Notes: generated by a model not told the origin, from the letters alone. Positions 1-14,763 are shown, numbered from the stretch's first letter. The stretch: 64,000 nt of DNA from Chytridium lagenaria (GCA_025449115.1 JAHLKC010000073.1:124001-188000), one strand, 5' to 3'. Made by a program: numbers and translations.

Positions 1-191
1 TCACGCTTCGAGCTCATGATTGGTGTTTTGCATATTCACTGTAGACAAATTAACTTAATAGAAATTCATATCTTCTTATACATAACTGAAAGTGCTATTT
101 TTTTAATGTAAAATTGTGGAATTCTTTATGATAGCGATGTGTTTAAAGTAAAGGATTGTTAACTTTCTGACGTTATTGTTTAACTTTTTAG

Positions 192-279
192 GGGTGTCAG
201 AGACTGCGAAACGGAGTTCGGCGTTCTCAAGCAGTTTGTTGGGGATGTGATTTTAGGAAAGAGGGTGGCAGATACTTGA
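192..279 (+). CDS. C-terminal exon of an unidentified gene entering from the left
   Basis: A typical 3' splice site (T-rich tract then TAG at 189-191) precedes an open stretch read from 193 that ends in TGA at 277-279. The roughly 28 residues (GVRDCETEF... to ...GKRVADT) have ordinary protein composition. An AATAAA at about 342-347 lies about 65 bp after the stop, where a poly(A) signal is expected. The rest of the gene is outside the window or in exons too short to recognise. I cannot name the family. It could be a chance open frame, but the splice site, stop and poly(A) order agree. Confidence 0.35.
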
Positions 280-1561
280 ATGAAACGGTTGGATGTTGAG
301 TAACCTAGCTCTTTGCTGTGGATGATGCTGGAATGGCAATGTAATAAAGATTTAAAGCTTCGTTTTACACTGAAATATTAACAACAACTGTTGAATGCAA
401 TATTTGCGGTTTGCATAGTTCGCGAAACTTTGTAAAGTTCATTTATCTACATTATAAATCCCACTCATTCTTATCAATTATTATATTGCAATCACACCTT
501 TAATGCCAATGATGCACGTTATAATCACCACATATCTTATAGGAGCTTTGAATTGCAAGGTTTCATGTTCCTTAAAACCAAAACACAAATAAAAGAATCA
601 GCCATACCATCACAAGTGCCAGAAGACAACCAGGTGCTGATATTGCAGAGACGCAGATTAAGATGATATTTAGCTGATAATCAAAATACTAAACAACATC
701 TATACATAAGATGATGATAGGAGCACAGAAGTTGTGTGGTGTCGATGCCACGTATTCGCCCTGACATCCCGAATCCTTTTAATCTGATCCATATCTACAA
801 CCCGCCTACTGGCTCAAGAAATACCACAAAGTCATGATTCTCTCTGTTCGCTGTGTATATAGTACACCTGTAGTTTTGGTGGAGTGTATTTGCTGTGTAG
901 GACGTATATTTATATATACTTATCATTATAAGTGTATGGTCTCCTTCCCCCCACCCTGCCTCCTTCCTCTCCCCACACCCAGCCTTTAATTCATAAGCAT
1001 ACCACAGTTTTCAAAAACCCATTAAAAAAAACGGCAATGCTCACGATCCCCCGGAAAACATACATGTCCGATCCCTTTCAACCCCAAAAAAAGACCTCCA
1101 TTAATATCCGTCCCAATCATCCCCTAAATCCCCCCTTCGAGCAACAATGCCCAAAAAGACCCCAACACCGAAAACAAACCAGCAGTAGACACAAAACCAG
1201 TGTTTTAGTGTAAGCTAATCAGAAACGCGAAAAAGGACAATGGGGGGGAGGGGAACTCAAAGAAAACATTGACTTATTCCTTTAGTAACCTTTACGCCGT
1301 AACGTGAAAGAGGAGGAAGATACTAGCATCATCGGTGCTTTATTATAGTGGTGGTAAGAGGTGCTAAAGACGAAGCGTACACTGGAACTGGGATAATTGA
1401 TTTGCGCCGACAGCGAAATAGCATCACGGGAAACTTGAAGCACGTCAAGCGCCTCCTTCATCGCCCCCCTAAACCATATTCAAAAGGGAGGGGCTGAACC
1501 TGGGCTGAACCCCATCATCCCTTCACACATCCTTCAACTCAACCATCATCAATCAACTCCT
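280..1561. other. Intergenic region upstream of the PKA gene
   Basis: No convincing gene. The first 600 bp are AT-rich. From about 930 to 1500 the + strand is C-rich with many short A runs. An open frame at 932-1213 is low-complexity Pro/Lys/Thr with no domain and I do not call it. A pyrimidine-rich, CA-rich stretch (1500-1560) leads directly into the ATG at 1562 and probably holds the promoter or 5' UTR. Confidence 0.5.
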
Positions 1562-3810
<2,249 letters not shown>

Positions 3811-4246
3811 CGGCGAATGATTGTCTTATGATGATGTGTTTAAGAGTTTTAGAGGTGGCAGTCACACCATTTGATTGGCATGGATTAAAAAAAACTCTAT
3901 CTGTTATTAAACCATGGTGTCTTTTTACTTTTACTTATTCATTTGGTTTCGTTTTGGGGGGTTTTTTCTTCTCAATGTTGTTTTTAGAATTTTTAAACTT
4001 TATATCTATGTGCTTTTTGTTTTTAATAGTTTTCTTGATGAAGTAGTGTGGATGATCAGGATTTTTAATATATCGTCCACTTTTCTTCAGTCCTTGCATG
4101 CTCTTGACGCACTTTCTCGTAATCAACGCCAGTTTATCCGACCACGAATTCTCTCTTGATTACACCGTCATCTGCGCGGATGTTATAAGAAGGTAGCTCC
4201 TTTGAAAATATATTGTAGCATTCCTTCACTAAAGAATAATTCTAAC

Positions 4247-4381
4247 ATGATTCCTCGACTCGATATCGACAAACTGGAAGCCAGCGCGTCACAAGTTCCA
4301 AAGTACAACGGCATGGCCGTCGCTGAATTCGGTTCTTTTATTTCGTTCCAACCTTCAAATATCAAAAATAAAGGTTTATAA
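4247..4381 (+). CDS. Possible 44-residue ORF, unknown
   Basis: ATG at 4247 and TAA at 4379-4381. Unlike the surrounding AT-rich DNA it has balanced codon composition with charged and hydrophobic residues. There is no signal peptide or known motif. It could be a short exon, a microprotein or the remnant of a gene. I have no homology evidence. Confidence 0.15.
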   Translation: MIPRLDIDKLEASASQVPKYNGMAVAEFGSFISFQPSNIKNKGL

Positions 4382-4807
4382 TTATAGGATAATATATTTT
4401 TTTTTCTGTTCCGGAAAGCATAACTTTATTGGATGCCTTTTTATATTATTTTTATGTTTGTTTTGTTTCAGCATCGGACATGAGGTCCAGTGCGCATGTC
4501 AGTGTCAGTGTTATGATGATGATGTCAGTGAATCAAAAAATAAATTAAATAAATAAATAAATCAAATAAATTTTAGATTGTTTGGTGTGTTGGTGGGTGT
4601 GGAAATTAGAAAATAAATAAATAAAAAAAGAAAAAAGAATTATTAATATTATATTAATATTTAATAGGAGAAGTAATGAATGTCATACAAGTATTAAGAT
4701 GGTGTGACGTTGCATCCGCCCTCTTTTTCTTTTCTTTCTTTTTTTTATTTTTTATTAAAAATTATTTTACCATTATATGTGCGTATTGATGTGCGTACTT
4801 TCTCAAA

Positions 4808-4879
4808 GTAAATAAATAAATAAATAAATAATTTACCATCTTCAATCATCTACATCATCATCATCATCATCATCATCAA
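4808..4879. repeat. (AAAT)n followed by (CAT)n microsatellites
   Basis: Tandem AAAT units at about 4808-4832 and CAT units at about 4850-4879, upstream of the GATA gene. Similar arrays precede the CaMK-like kinase gene. Confidence 0.85.
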
Positions 4880-5078
4880 TCTCCATATATACAATATTTA
4901 AAATATATTTATTAGTAATTATTTACCCCTGTATAGTGCATGTATGTAATAGCAGTAGTGGGCTGCTCTTTTCTTCTTTGGTGTATGGTTTATTATTAAA
5001 CAATAATAATATGCGTAATTTGTAATTATTAAAATTACATCAATCCCCTCTAACCTTCCTGGTACCTACCTACCCTCT

Positions 5079-5124
5079 CATCCATCCATCCATCCATCCA
5101 TTCATTCCATCTATCCAGCAAACC

Positions 5125-5162
<38 letters not shown>

Positions 5163-5175
5163 CTACCTACCTACG
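5079..5175. repeat. (CATC)n, (TTAC)n and (CTAC)n tetranucleotide arrays
   Basis: CATC units at about 5079-5100, an uninterrupted TTAC array at about 5126-5160, then CTAC units to about 5175. Simple repeats in the upstream region of the GATA gene. Confidence 0.9.
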
Positions 5176-5548
5176 TACCTCATCCTATACCTGATCAATT
5201 ATCCATCAGCCTAGATCAACCACCTACATTCCCTGTAACTTTTACACCAAAGAACACGGCGACCACTACTGACTGCTACCTTACGGCGCACCGTAAACAT
5301 ACAGGTGCAAATCTATTCATCTCTTGAGAAAAAAAGTCATTTTGAGCAAATTAAAATATTTACTTGTTTAAAATTGGCCCTGTACTTTTCTAAAGAAACC
5401 ATCTTTGGTGAGGCAAGCAAGAGCATCAATACCTAGGGGGCACACACACAGAGAGAGAGAGAGAGTGTGTGAAATAGAGAGAGAGAGTAGAGTGACAGAG
5501 TGGGAAGAAGAAAAGTTCAGACAACGGACGGAAGAAGCTTGACGGCTA

Positions 5549-8500
5549 ATGACGCTTGTGGACTCTGTCTTTAATCCTTCTTCTTCCTCTTCCTCTTCTT
5601 CTTCGTCTTATTCACACGGTGCCAACGGGAATGGAATGGACTCGCAGTCATCGTCATCATCATCCATCAGTTATAACAACAACAGCAATTGTAACCAACA
5701 GCAGCAACAGCAACAACAACAGCAACATCAACAGCAACAGCATTACAACTCCACATCCACATTCGCTGCTATCTGCAGTTCAGACTCAACAACGTTACGG
5801 CATGCGCATATGGACCTGATAGTGTCGCCTCATCCCCATCTATGCACATGGAGGACGTTGTGGGAAGTTTCCGTCCTCAACATGTCGAGGGAGGTTGGGA
5901 ATCCGCCACAGAGGCCTGGAATCTTTCTGGAGATGCACCCCTATCATCATCATCATCGTCGTCGTCGTTGTCGTCGTCAGGGATGACACTCCAGCGTCGT
6001 TTCAGCAACACCATGAATACCCAACAGCCAACAGCGACTGGAAAATCCCTTCCCATCATCCTTAGACACCAGAAAGGCCATTTACAAGCTCTGCTTTGAT
6101 CCCTCCGCCACCGTCTCCGTCATGACCTCCAAAGCCCAAGGATCAACTTTTAACAACCCTGGAAGATATCCGGACATGGCGTCACCTAGTTTCACCGATT
6201 CCCCCTCTTCACCTTCGACCCCTCGCTCAGACGTCATGAGAGCGCGGGGGAGTTCATTCCATCGACCCCACCCCTCCCCTCTGATCTCGACGCTCCCAGA
6301 ACCTCCTCAGCAAAGCTTCCACTCCCCGCCCACCTCATCCACCATCCATCATCAAGACCTTCCACAAACTTCCACCGCAATCATCCCAACCCCTCCTCTG
6401 AATCCGATGACGCCGCCCTCGCAAGACTTTTACCCACATTGCTTTCATCTGCTGCACGGTCGCCGGCGGACTCGCAGGATATCTGGAGGCTTTGTTCAAA
6501 GGCAAAGGATGCATTGCCGAATGGAGCTAGGTTGGAGAATCTCAGTTGGAGGCTCATGCATATGTCGTTAAGTCGGGAAAAGAAGATTAAGTTGCTGCAT
6601 CAAAAGGAGGCGGAGGAGGTTGGTGGGATGGCTTTGGATGATTTCAAGGATGAGGAATCAAGTTCAGGTTGGTTCCCCCTCGCGCCTTCTCTTTCTCTTT
6701 CTCTTTTCTTTTTAGTTGGTTGCTATTTTGCTGTCATTTATGTAGTCTTTGTCTTGCAATTAGACTACTTTTGTTGTCTCCACTCCCCTATTTACTCCTT
6801 ACTAGTTTTTTGGAGGTTTCTCCCCGTTTACGTAGCCTCTCTTTTAAGCTTTTCCCTTTAGTTTTCCATATACTCTTCCCATCCTCTTTACACTATTTTT
6901 CAAAGAATTAAATGTTGTTGGGATACACGCGGGATATGGATGCTCAGTGAAGCGGAATATTTACCTTGTATGAGGATGAATACGCGCGGTGTTGAAGGAG
7001 CGCGTTTTTCCATGTCCCTTAGTCGAAGAGAGAGAGCATAAATGAATGAGACGAGGATGGGAAGGGCAGACACGAACACAGAAAGAATTGGATTTTGAAG
7101 GCAGTGAAGATGATCTAACCATCTTTCTTTGATATATGAGATGGTGTGGGGTGGGTGGGTGTTGAGTGGGTGGGTGAGATCATCAATTAATAATTGTATT
7201 TTGCTGGGATGCAAAGCATCCGATCTATCCCGAAGTGATCATCGGGGGAGAACGGGAAGGGACGTGCAGTTGTTACACAAGATGGGATAATTCATTTATT
7301 ATCCAAAACCTTATTATTTATTTATTTAGTTATTTATTTATTAATTCGATATCGGACATTTGATTCTCAGCATTTCATTGTCGCGTGCGAACATGATTAT
7401 TAACAGTTTATTTATTCCCTTTATTTTTTTATTTTTATATCTATATATCCGATTTATTTATTCACTTATTTGCTTATCCTTTATTCAGATCAACACGCGC
7501 TATCTTCATCCACATCAAAAGGCCAGTCACGTCTACACCACCAACATCATCACCCAACAACACCATAAATGCGCCCTTAACAACAACAGCAACATCACCT
7601 TCCTCACCTACCCTCATGTACACCGACCCTCAACCCCATCATCTCAATATGACCTCATCTATGTCCTTTCAAGATCCTCTCACCTCATTCACGACTGTCT
7701 CCCCGTTTCACCATCCCTCATCCACACCATCCTCATCATCATCCCCGATCGCCTTTATCGCGTCTTCGCAGCATGCGACACCTGCGACACCAACGACAAA
7801 TGAGTATGTGGATCTGTCGCCTTATTTGTTTACCAATCCTGTGCCGAGGACGCAGGCCATGGAAGAGTATGGGATTGTGGCTGATGGGACGACCGGGGAG
7901 GGGTTGGGAGGGCGGTTGCGGAAGCGGTTGGGGGAGGCTGGGTGGAATTGGTGAAGGGTTAGGAGTCCCGGGGGATTGTCGGTGTTTGGCAGTGGGATGG
8001 ATGGACAGGTGGGGTTTGATTTTGGAGGGGATGTGCAAGGGAATGGAGGGGAAGCTGGAGTTCATATGGGATTTGTGGAAGATCATGAAGAGGTAAGCTT
8101 TTAGATCACTTGATTCATTATTAGCTGTTTTACCTACTGCTAACAGTTATTTTGCTGCAGCTTAGAGGTCTTAGTATACGTCGCGGCCTTCCAGATTTTT
8201 CCGAAAACCCGCCTGCATCCCTCCCTACGGATCCCCTCTTCTTTGAAGCCCCATATGCGATACCCCTTCCCACCAATATTTTCCACCAAACTCGACCGAA
8301 AACCCTAACCCACCTGCAACCATTCGAGACAACCCTGATCCCACCTTTTATGAGCACCTCCCCGATGCCCTGGATTCCGAGGAATGGATCCGTCAATTCA
8401 TGAGCATCGATGACACCACCTCCTCTACTGCTTCACCTACCTTCACACCCGCTTACGTGGAGGAATCCACACCGTCCCCGGTTTTAACCGTTACAGCGCC

Positions 8501-11034
8501 GTCAACAAGACCTCGGAAGGGGTCCCAGCTTTCTAGAATCTTGCCAGATGATGAATACGCATCGGTCACGTTATCACCGTCACTGTGGGAGTTCACCTTC
8601 TCCTAACCATTTAGGAACGGTCGCTCATGAGGGGGGTTTTCAACAACCGTCGTATCAGAATTGGAATGCAGGGTTTCAACCTATGCCGTCACAGTTTACG
8701 ACTCAGTCACCAGCGTCGCCGCATTTTACGGCACCACCGACGGGGACACCGACAATGTCGCCGCATTTCACGGCTCAACCGCCACCTCCATCAACCATGT
8801 CTCCACACTTTACGTCACAATTACCACCTCCACCTGTAATGTCCCCTCACTTTACCTCTCAGCCTCCACCTCCACCTACAACTTCCCCTCATTTCCCCTC
8901 CTCCCAACCTCCACCTACAACTTCCCTCACTTCCCCTCCTCCCAACCTCCACCACTCCCCTCCACCCTCCCCCAACATAACCCCTCCACCCCCTTCCCGC
9001 AATTCCCCTCCATCACCCTCCCCCAAAAATGCGCCGACACCTTCTCCCCGCCTCCCGGTCTCCTCACGCGCTGTACCAACTGTCGAACCACCAACACCCC
9101 TCTCTGGCGTCGCAACGCGCAAGGTGAACCTCTTTGTAACGCCTGTGGATTGTTTTTCAAACTCCATGGGGTGGTCCGACCCATAAGTATGAAGACGGAG
9201 GTCATTCGACGACGCAATCGGAGTAAGAAGGGGAAGGGAAGGCAGTCTCAGCTGTGAATCCGAATGTCGCGCAAGGGCCTGTGCCGCTTATGCCTTATCG
9301 GGGCGTGACGGGGCAGGGGGGGTGATGGGTGGACATGCGGGTGCGTTGCTTGGGCAGGGGCAGGGTGTACCAGTGACTGGAGTGTTGGTGCATGGACAGG
9401 GTGGTTCGATGCCTGGTGCAGCCATGCCCTTGCAGGCGCATGGTGGAACTCATGGTCCACTTCATGGACAGGGTGGACCTGGGCCGATGCCTTTTCAGGG
9501 GCATGGTGGAGCGCAACCTTTACATGTGCAGGGTGGACCACCGCCGTTGCATATACAAAGTGGACCACCTATTGTTCAAGGTGGACCTTCTGGACCGCCT
9601 GTTCAAAATGGGCCGATGCCGTATCCACCTCATAGTGGACCTCCCTTGCTAAGTGGACCGCCGAATTCGGGTCAACCTCGTGGTGGACCTCCTACGTTGA
9701 TTCCAGTGCAAAGTGGACCTAGTGGACCTCCGACACCGATTTATGCGCAGAATGGACCGCCGTCTCGTCATATGGCGACTGGACCCCCTCATTTGTCGCA
9801 TAGCGCACCTGCTGGACCTCCTCCGCCTCCTTTGATGCAGAATGCGATGGACATGCGTGGCGGTGGTGGTGGTGGTGGTGGTGGTGATATTGGTCAGAAA
9901 ATGCCTTTACCTTCTCAGCCGCCTAGACCGCAGGGAGGTTTGTTATCTGCGAAACTCGCTGCGTCCAAAATGAGTCCCCAGCAGCAACCAACACCGCAAC
10001 CGCAACCGCAACCGCAACCGCAACCGCAACCCCCAATGCATCCTCCACCTCTCCCTCCGTCCTCGATGGATGGTTTGAGACGGTTATCCTCCTCTTCATC
10101 CACTTCATCGCTCGTTGACATGTCGCATCCTTCTTCGGCGCCTGCAACCCGTGCACGGTCGTCGTCAGGGTCGTCCGCGCCGGGACCCGCGTCGCTCCAG
10201 CTTTCGGTGGCACGAGCTCGGATGCAGCCTTTACAACATCCGCCACCTGGGAGGTTAAGATCGTCGCCATCGCCGTCGCCTTCACCTGGGGAATGGGGGG
10301 AGAGGAGGAAGAGAGGGTCGATTGGGGAGGGGAGGAGTATGGCGATTCCAAGGACGAGCTCATCACCGGCTATGTTTGTCGCGCAGGAGGAGAGAGGATC
10401 CATGAGTGGGTATTACCCTCCGCCATCTCAGGAGACGGATACATTGAATCGCATGAATGTGGATGGGGAGGATGATGGGATCATGATGCGATCGACCCCT
10501 GTTTCATCGTTATCCCGGAATGTGGCTATGTTGAAGGGATTGGGATCTGGTGCTTCTTCTGTGTCAGGATCACCGACTCCATCACCTTCACCTTCACCTC
10601 ACGTGTACCATGCGAAATTTGGGATGAGCGCACCAGTGCATGCTTCGACGCCGGTGTTGGGGATGCCGATGCATTCTGTTCCAACGACGAGACCGATTGC
10701 AGTGACGCATAAACGGGCGAGGGTGGATGGGGAAGACGTTGGGACGCCGTCGTCGTTTTCGTCGTCATCGTCCACGCCGAGGTTTGTGAACTCGGAGCCG
10801 AGGACGTTGGGGTCTGCTACGAGGAATGGTGGGAATGTTGGGGTGTTTGGTGGGGCTGGGGCTGGGGTTGGGGTTGCGGCGAGGAGGGGTGGGGGACCTA
10901 TTGCGTCGCCTTCGCCTTCGGTTGAGGAGAATGTGCCGACACCTGAGATGATGGAGGTGCTTGTGAGACAGTTTTTGGAGACGCAGGGACGGAAAGGGGC
11001 GTGCCGAGGAGTGAGGAGGAGAAGGTGGAGGTGA
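5549..11034 (+). CDS. GATA zinc-finger transcription factor of the AreA/NIT2/GAT1 type
   Basis: Large DNA-binding regulator. The N-terminus is poly-Ser and poly-Gln. At about 6470-6590 the motif [15 protein letters not shown] matches the fungal DUF1752 region found N-terminal in AreA/NIT2/Gat1 nitrogen regulators. The zinc finger is at 9072-9146: CTNC, a 17-residue loop with TPLWRR, then CNAC, followed by a basic tail ([11 protein letters not shown]). The 17-residue loop is the class typical of fungal nitrogen GATA factors. The region before the finger is Pro/Thr/Ser-rich with ASPHFT-like repeats. The region after it has QGGP/QSGP repeats, poly-Gly and QP repeats. Introns are 6668-7488 (821 nt, unusually long here) and 8093-8160. 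The frame breaks many times (about 5830, 6050, 6400, 7950, 8350, 8580, 8970, 9250, 9320), read as indels. The C-terminal frame is uncertain: stop at 11034 or, after one more shift, 11189. A role in nitrogen metabolite control is inferred from family only. Confidence 0.85.
5696..5743 (+). repeat. CAG/CAA tract encoding poly-Gln
   Basis: Imperfect CAG/CAA run inside the first exon of the GATA factor, coding for about 15 glutamines interrupted by histidine. Poly-Ser codon runs flank it (about 5575-5605 and 5945-5985). Confidence 0.85.
6668..7488 (+). other. Long intron of the GATA factor gene
   Basis: The donor at 6668 follows the coding frame ...DEESSSG and the acceptor (TTATTCAG) ends at 7488, where Ser/His-rich coding restarts in phase. 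At 821 nt it is roughly 10-20 times longer than most introns in this window. The inside is pyrimidine-rich then AT-rich. A minus-strand open frame at 6900-7214 has no recognisable domain. A small skipped exon inside cannot be excluded. Confidence 0.5.
9392..9800 (+). repeat. Degenerate Gly/Pro/Gln coding repeats (QGGP/QSGP)
   Basis: The C-terminal region of the GATA factor repeats short units of the form (H/Q)-G-Q-G-G-P, Q-S-G-P-P and Q-N-G-P about 15 times. Likely a disordered segment. Poly-Gly (9858-9886) and a CAACCG array coding for QP repeats (about 9992-10031) follow. Confidence 0.8.
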
Positions 11035-11189
11035 CGGAGCAGATTTATAGGTTGTTGGGGATTACGGGGAAGGGGGTGATGTGGGGTGAGATGGTGGTGG
11101 TGATGATGGAGAGGATATATTTTGTTTTACTAGACTTTTTTTTTTGTGTGTGTGTATCAGGAATTGTTTTTATCTCTGTGTTTCGTTAG

Positions 11190-11694
11190 ACTTTAGCTTT
11201 ATGCTTGTTGCCGATATCTGTTATCCCCTCAAAATGTATATTATGTCCGACCTTTTTTTTTTGTATATTAGTTTTATTTTATTCTTCATGTGGAGTTTGA
11301 GAGAAGAATAGGTCTCTTGTTTTTTTTTTATCTCTGATTTTCGGGTATTCCAAACTTTCTGGGAAACGACGACGACCATAGAGAGAGATTGACATGAGAA
11401 TCTCTTTGGTGCAACGAGACCTGGAACGAAGTGAGGTTGAAGCATTACAGCTTGCGTTGCTGCAGCGTGGAAGTATATCCTTCTGACGGTTGCAAGAGAA
11501 CGCCTAGCGCGGCAAAAAGAAAAAGCTTTGGTCGCTTGTCGTAATTGGTTGTCGGAGTTCAGTTTTTATTCATTAGGGGGGGGACAAACCCGGTTGACGA
11601 TTGCTTCATTTTCCTGGGGGAAGACGCTGGATGGATGCTCAACGCCTAGACGTACGTCGAAGGAAGCGAGAGTAGCGCCCCCCATTCACCAACC
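11190..11694. other. Intergenic region between GATA factor and 6TM-PDE genes
   Basis: T-rich DNA just after the GATA gene, then mixed sequence without a supported ORF. It probably holds the GATA 3' UTR and the promoter of the next gene, whose ATG is at 11695. Confidence 0.5.
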
Positions 11695-14600
11695 ATGAGC
11701 AGCCATCACCTAAAAGCGAAACCCCCTCGTCCAGATTCCATATCTCACTGCATCTCCCCCGTCGCAAGTGCATGGAACATGAACCGACCCGACGATCCAG
11801 CTGAACCAGAGGCTGATCCCTTGGATGCGGTGATGTCAGGGTTTGCGTTGAACGCGATAGAAAGGAGCGAGTATTCCACGTCCCGCCATGATGTTGAGAG
11901 GAAGGAACGGACAAATGTGGAGGGCATTGCGATGATGGAGAGACGGTATCGATGGCCGTCGTTTTTACATTATTTTAGGGATGTGCAGAGGGAGAGAGAG
12001 TATGAACGATGGTATTGGAAGAGGAATCGGAGGGCTTGGATTAGGAGTGTGGGGTATATGCTTGCTGCGGCGTTGTGTTATTATGCGCAATTTTTGATTG
12101 TGGGACCGATACAGGCGCAGTCGTTTAGGGAGAAGAGGGAGAAGGATCCTGATGGTTAGTTTTTTCCACACCCCTTTTGTTTTTCTGTGTCGGAGAGTTA
12201 ATGGTGTTTTTATTGTTGCGTCGTGGGTGAATTAGCAATATGTGGGAGTTATACGTATTGTAGGATCAGTTATTCTCCGGTTGCTGATATTGTATTTCTG
12301 CTGGTCGGTAATGCAATGCCGATTCTTCTGATCCTTACGATCGTTCATTGTGCACCTGCAATATCGATTGCGAGTATGGTGCATGTGCTTTCATGCCTTT
12401 TAGGGCTTATTCTAATGTTGATCAATTTCGGTAAGATATCCGCTTTAAAAAAGTGTGGTTTTTTTGTTTCTAAGAATGTCTTTTTTTAATTTTCATGCAG
12501 TCATCCGAAACCTTGTCGTGGATCCTGAAGGCGATTCATGGTTTCGCGCTGTTCTATGTATGGGGATCATCTTTTATCCTATGATGATGAAAATGAGCGC
12601 GTTGTTGACGCTAATCTGCTGCTCCGTCGTCGTCACATGTTACGGTGTTCTTTTCCGTCGTTTCATCCAATCCTCCGACCCCGCCATTGCATCCTCTCAA
12701 GGCGTCATGTTGGTCTACATGGTTCTCTGTGTGATCCTCTCAGTGCACCTTATGTCGCAATTTGAAAGCAGTGAACGCCGGGCGTTTGCCATCAACTTGG
12801 GGCTTGTCAGGAATAACGATAAACTGAGACATCAATTGAATCATCTGCAACGAAAGTTTAAACATAAGGTGAATGATCTGGATTCACCGTTGGAGAAGGC
12901 GTTGTGGACTTTAAAGAGTTTGTTGGCGAATCCGAATCTGGATATGATCACGCATCAGCAGATTGATGCCACGATTGAGTGGTTGAGCGCGAGTGAGAAT
13001 TTGTTTACGCCTATTCTGGATCGACATAATGCAGGAGAGAGAATGAGCTTGGATGATGAACAAGAGGTGATTTTATTTAAAGTCCATTGTTGTGCTTAAA
13101 TAATTGGAATGATTAGAAATGGCTTCTCGACCTTCTTCCAGCCCAACAAAGACGAGATGACCTTAAAAAACGACGAAAACGAGCCGAATCTGAAAACTCT
13201 ACCATTGGAACCCCACATATCCCTGGATCCATCATTGTCCAAGATGACAGTGATTCTTCAGCAATACGACCCTTATCCGCAAGAGCCGGATCCGTGATAC
13301 AACCGGACGCACGTAACAACTCTCTCCGAAACCCCGCCATTGAAAATTTCCTTCAATCCTCTCGTCTCAGTCTCTCCGTCTTAACACCCGTAGGCGGATC
13401 CGCCAATTCTTTATCCACCATCTCCCTCGGTAGAGACGTTGTCCCAGAGGGCAACTCAGAACCAACTCCCATCGCAAGTGAGCACACCATCCTTCTTCAA
13501 CCCAGCCAACCGTCACCCATACAAATCTCGCTGTCAACCGATTCATCGACAAATGTGGTTCAAACGGCTTCAACCAACACGGCTGTCACGTCTATCAGTG
13601 AGGCGAATCGAGTGGCAATACAGTCGTTGCTTTCAGATGTGGGGCAATGGAATTGGAAGATATTCGAGTTTGAACTGTTGGCGCCGAAACCGTTGTATAC
13701 GCTTGGTCTGTATCTTTTTCATCGGGCTGGTTTGGTGGGGAAGTTTTCGGTGCCAATGGATAAACTCAGGCATTTTTTGCTGAGGATTGAGGCTGGGTAT
13801 CATCCCGACGTTCCATGTGAGTTTTTTTATTTTGACGAAACCCTCTTTTTGTGGCCATTTGACTTTTCTGATGTTTTTAATATTTTTTTATTTATAGATC
13901 ATAATTCAACACACGCATGCGACGTTCTTCACGCAACAAATTACTTTGTAAATACGGCTGCGCTTCAAGGTCGGCTAACCGATATTGAGATATTTGGAGC
14001 ATATCTTTCTGCAATAATACACGGTATACTATCACGTATTAAATCAAATTATTAACCCATTGCCCCAACAAAAGACTACGATCATCCTGGTTTCAACAAC
14101 AATTCCTCGTCTCAACAAAACACTCAAAGCCATCTTCTACAACGACAGATCGGTTCTCGAAAAACCACCATCTCGCATCCGCATGGAGTATTGTCATCAA
14201 AGATGAATCCAACATTCTCTGCAACCTCAGCAAAGAAGAATACAAGATGGTCCGAGAACAATGCGTGGACATGGTTCTCGCCACAGATCTTCCGGTCATT
14301 TCGCCATGCTCTCTGCATTCAAAAATAAGGTCTTTGCGGCTGGGACGTTTGATCTGGATAATCGGGATGATAGATCGTTGTTTTGGCGAATACTGATCAA
14401 GTGCGCGGATGTCAGCAACTTGACAAAAGAATGGTGTATCTATGAGAGATGGTTGGAGAGGATTATGGCAGAGTTTTTCAGACAAGGTGATGATGAGAAA
14501 AAGCTGGGAATTCCAGTGTCGCCTTTCATGGATAGAGATACCGTCCAAGTTGCAAGCTCGCAAATCAGCTTTTTAGATTTTATTTGTCTTCCAAGTAAGA

Positions 14601-14763
14601 TTAGAAAATCGCGTATATTCAAAAATCTAACATTGTATGGTTTGTTTTCTCTTTCTTAGTGTATGAGACTTTTACGCGCGTCGCTCAAATCCCTGATGTT
14701 CTCGAAACTCTGGCTCGGAATCGGGATACACTGGTGGGGATGAGAGAAAAAAATAAAGTGTGA
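11695..14763 (+). CDS. Six-transmembrane cyclic-nucleotide phosphodiesterase
   Basis: A membrane-anchored class I PDE that should hydrolyse cAMP and/or cGMP. Exons, with phases that agree: 11695-12154, 12236-12430, 12501-13066, 13117-13816, 13898-14023, 14075-14594, 14660-14763. About 890 residues. Residues ~115-300 hold about six hydrophobic segments, then a helical stretch beginning DSPLEKAL and a Ser/Thr-rich linker. The C-terminal PDEase_I domain has YHNSTHACDVLH and DYDHPGFNNN (the HD metal-binding motifs), KCADVSN, and a final Q...FLDF with the purine-binding Gln. There is no retinal-type lysine in the last TM, so it is not a rhodopsin-PDE. Frame breaks occur only in the exon at about 14105-14305. 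Specificity for cAMP versus cGMP cannot be told. The next gene downstream carries a related PDE domain. Confidence 0.82.

Larger units (their letters stand above)
3811..5548. other. AT-rich intergenic region with microsatellites
   Basis: About 1.7 kb between the PKA and GATA genes. Most is AT-rich with T runs and TAAA-type repeats. Two small coding-like patches occur: 4084-4159, after a good TTCAG acceptor, and an ATG frame at 4247-4381 (44 residues, MIPRLDIDKLEAS...). Neither can be assigned. From about 5440 to 5500 the sequence becomes CA/GA-rich, probably the 5' UTR of the GATA gene. Confidence 0.5.

Noticed and set aside
932..1213. Open frame of 93 residues upstream of PKA
   Set aside because: Low-complexity Pro/Lys/Thr composition arising from C-rich DNA; no domain, no splice context.
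6900..7214. Minus-strand gene inside the GATA intron
   Set aside because: Starts at a TTG rather than an ATG, has no recognisable domain or neighbouring exons.
11695..13066. Rhodopsin-phosphodiesterase
   Set aside because: Only about six hydrophobic segments and no lysine in the last one, so no retinal attachment site.
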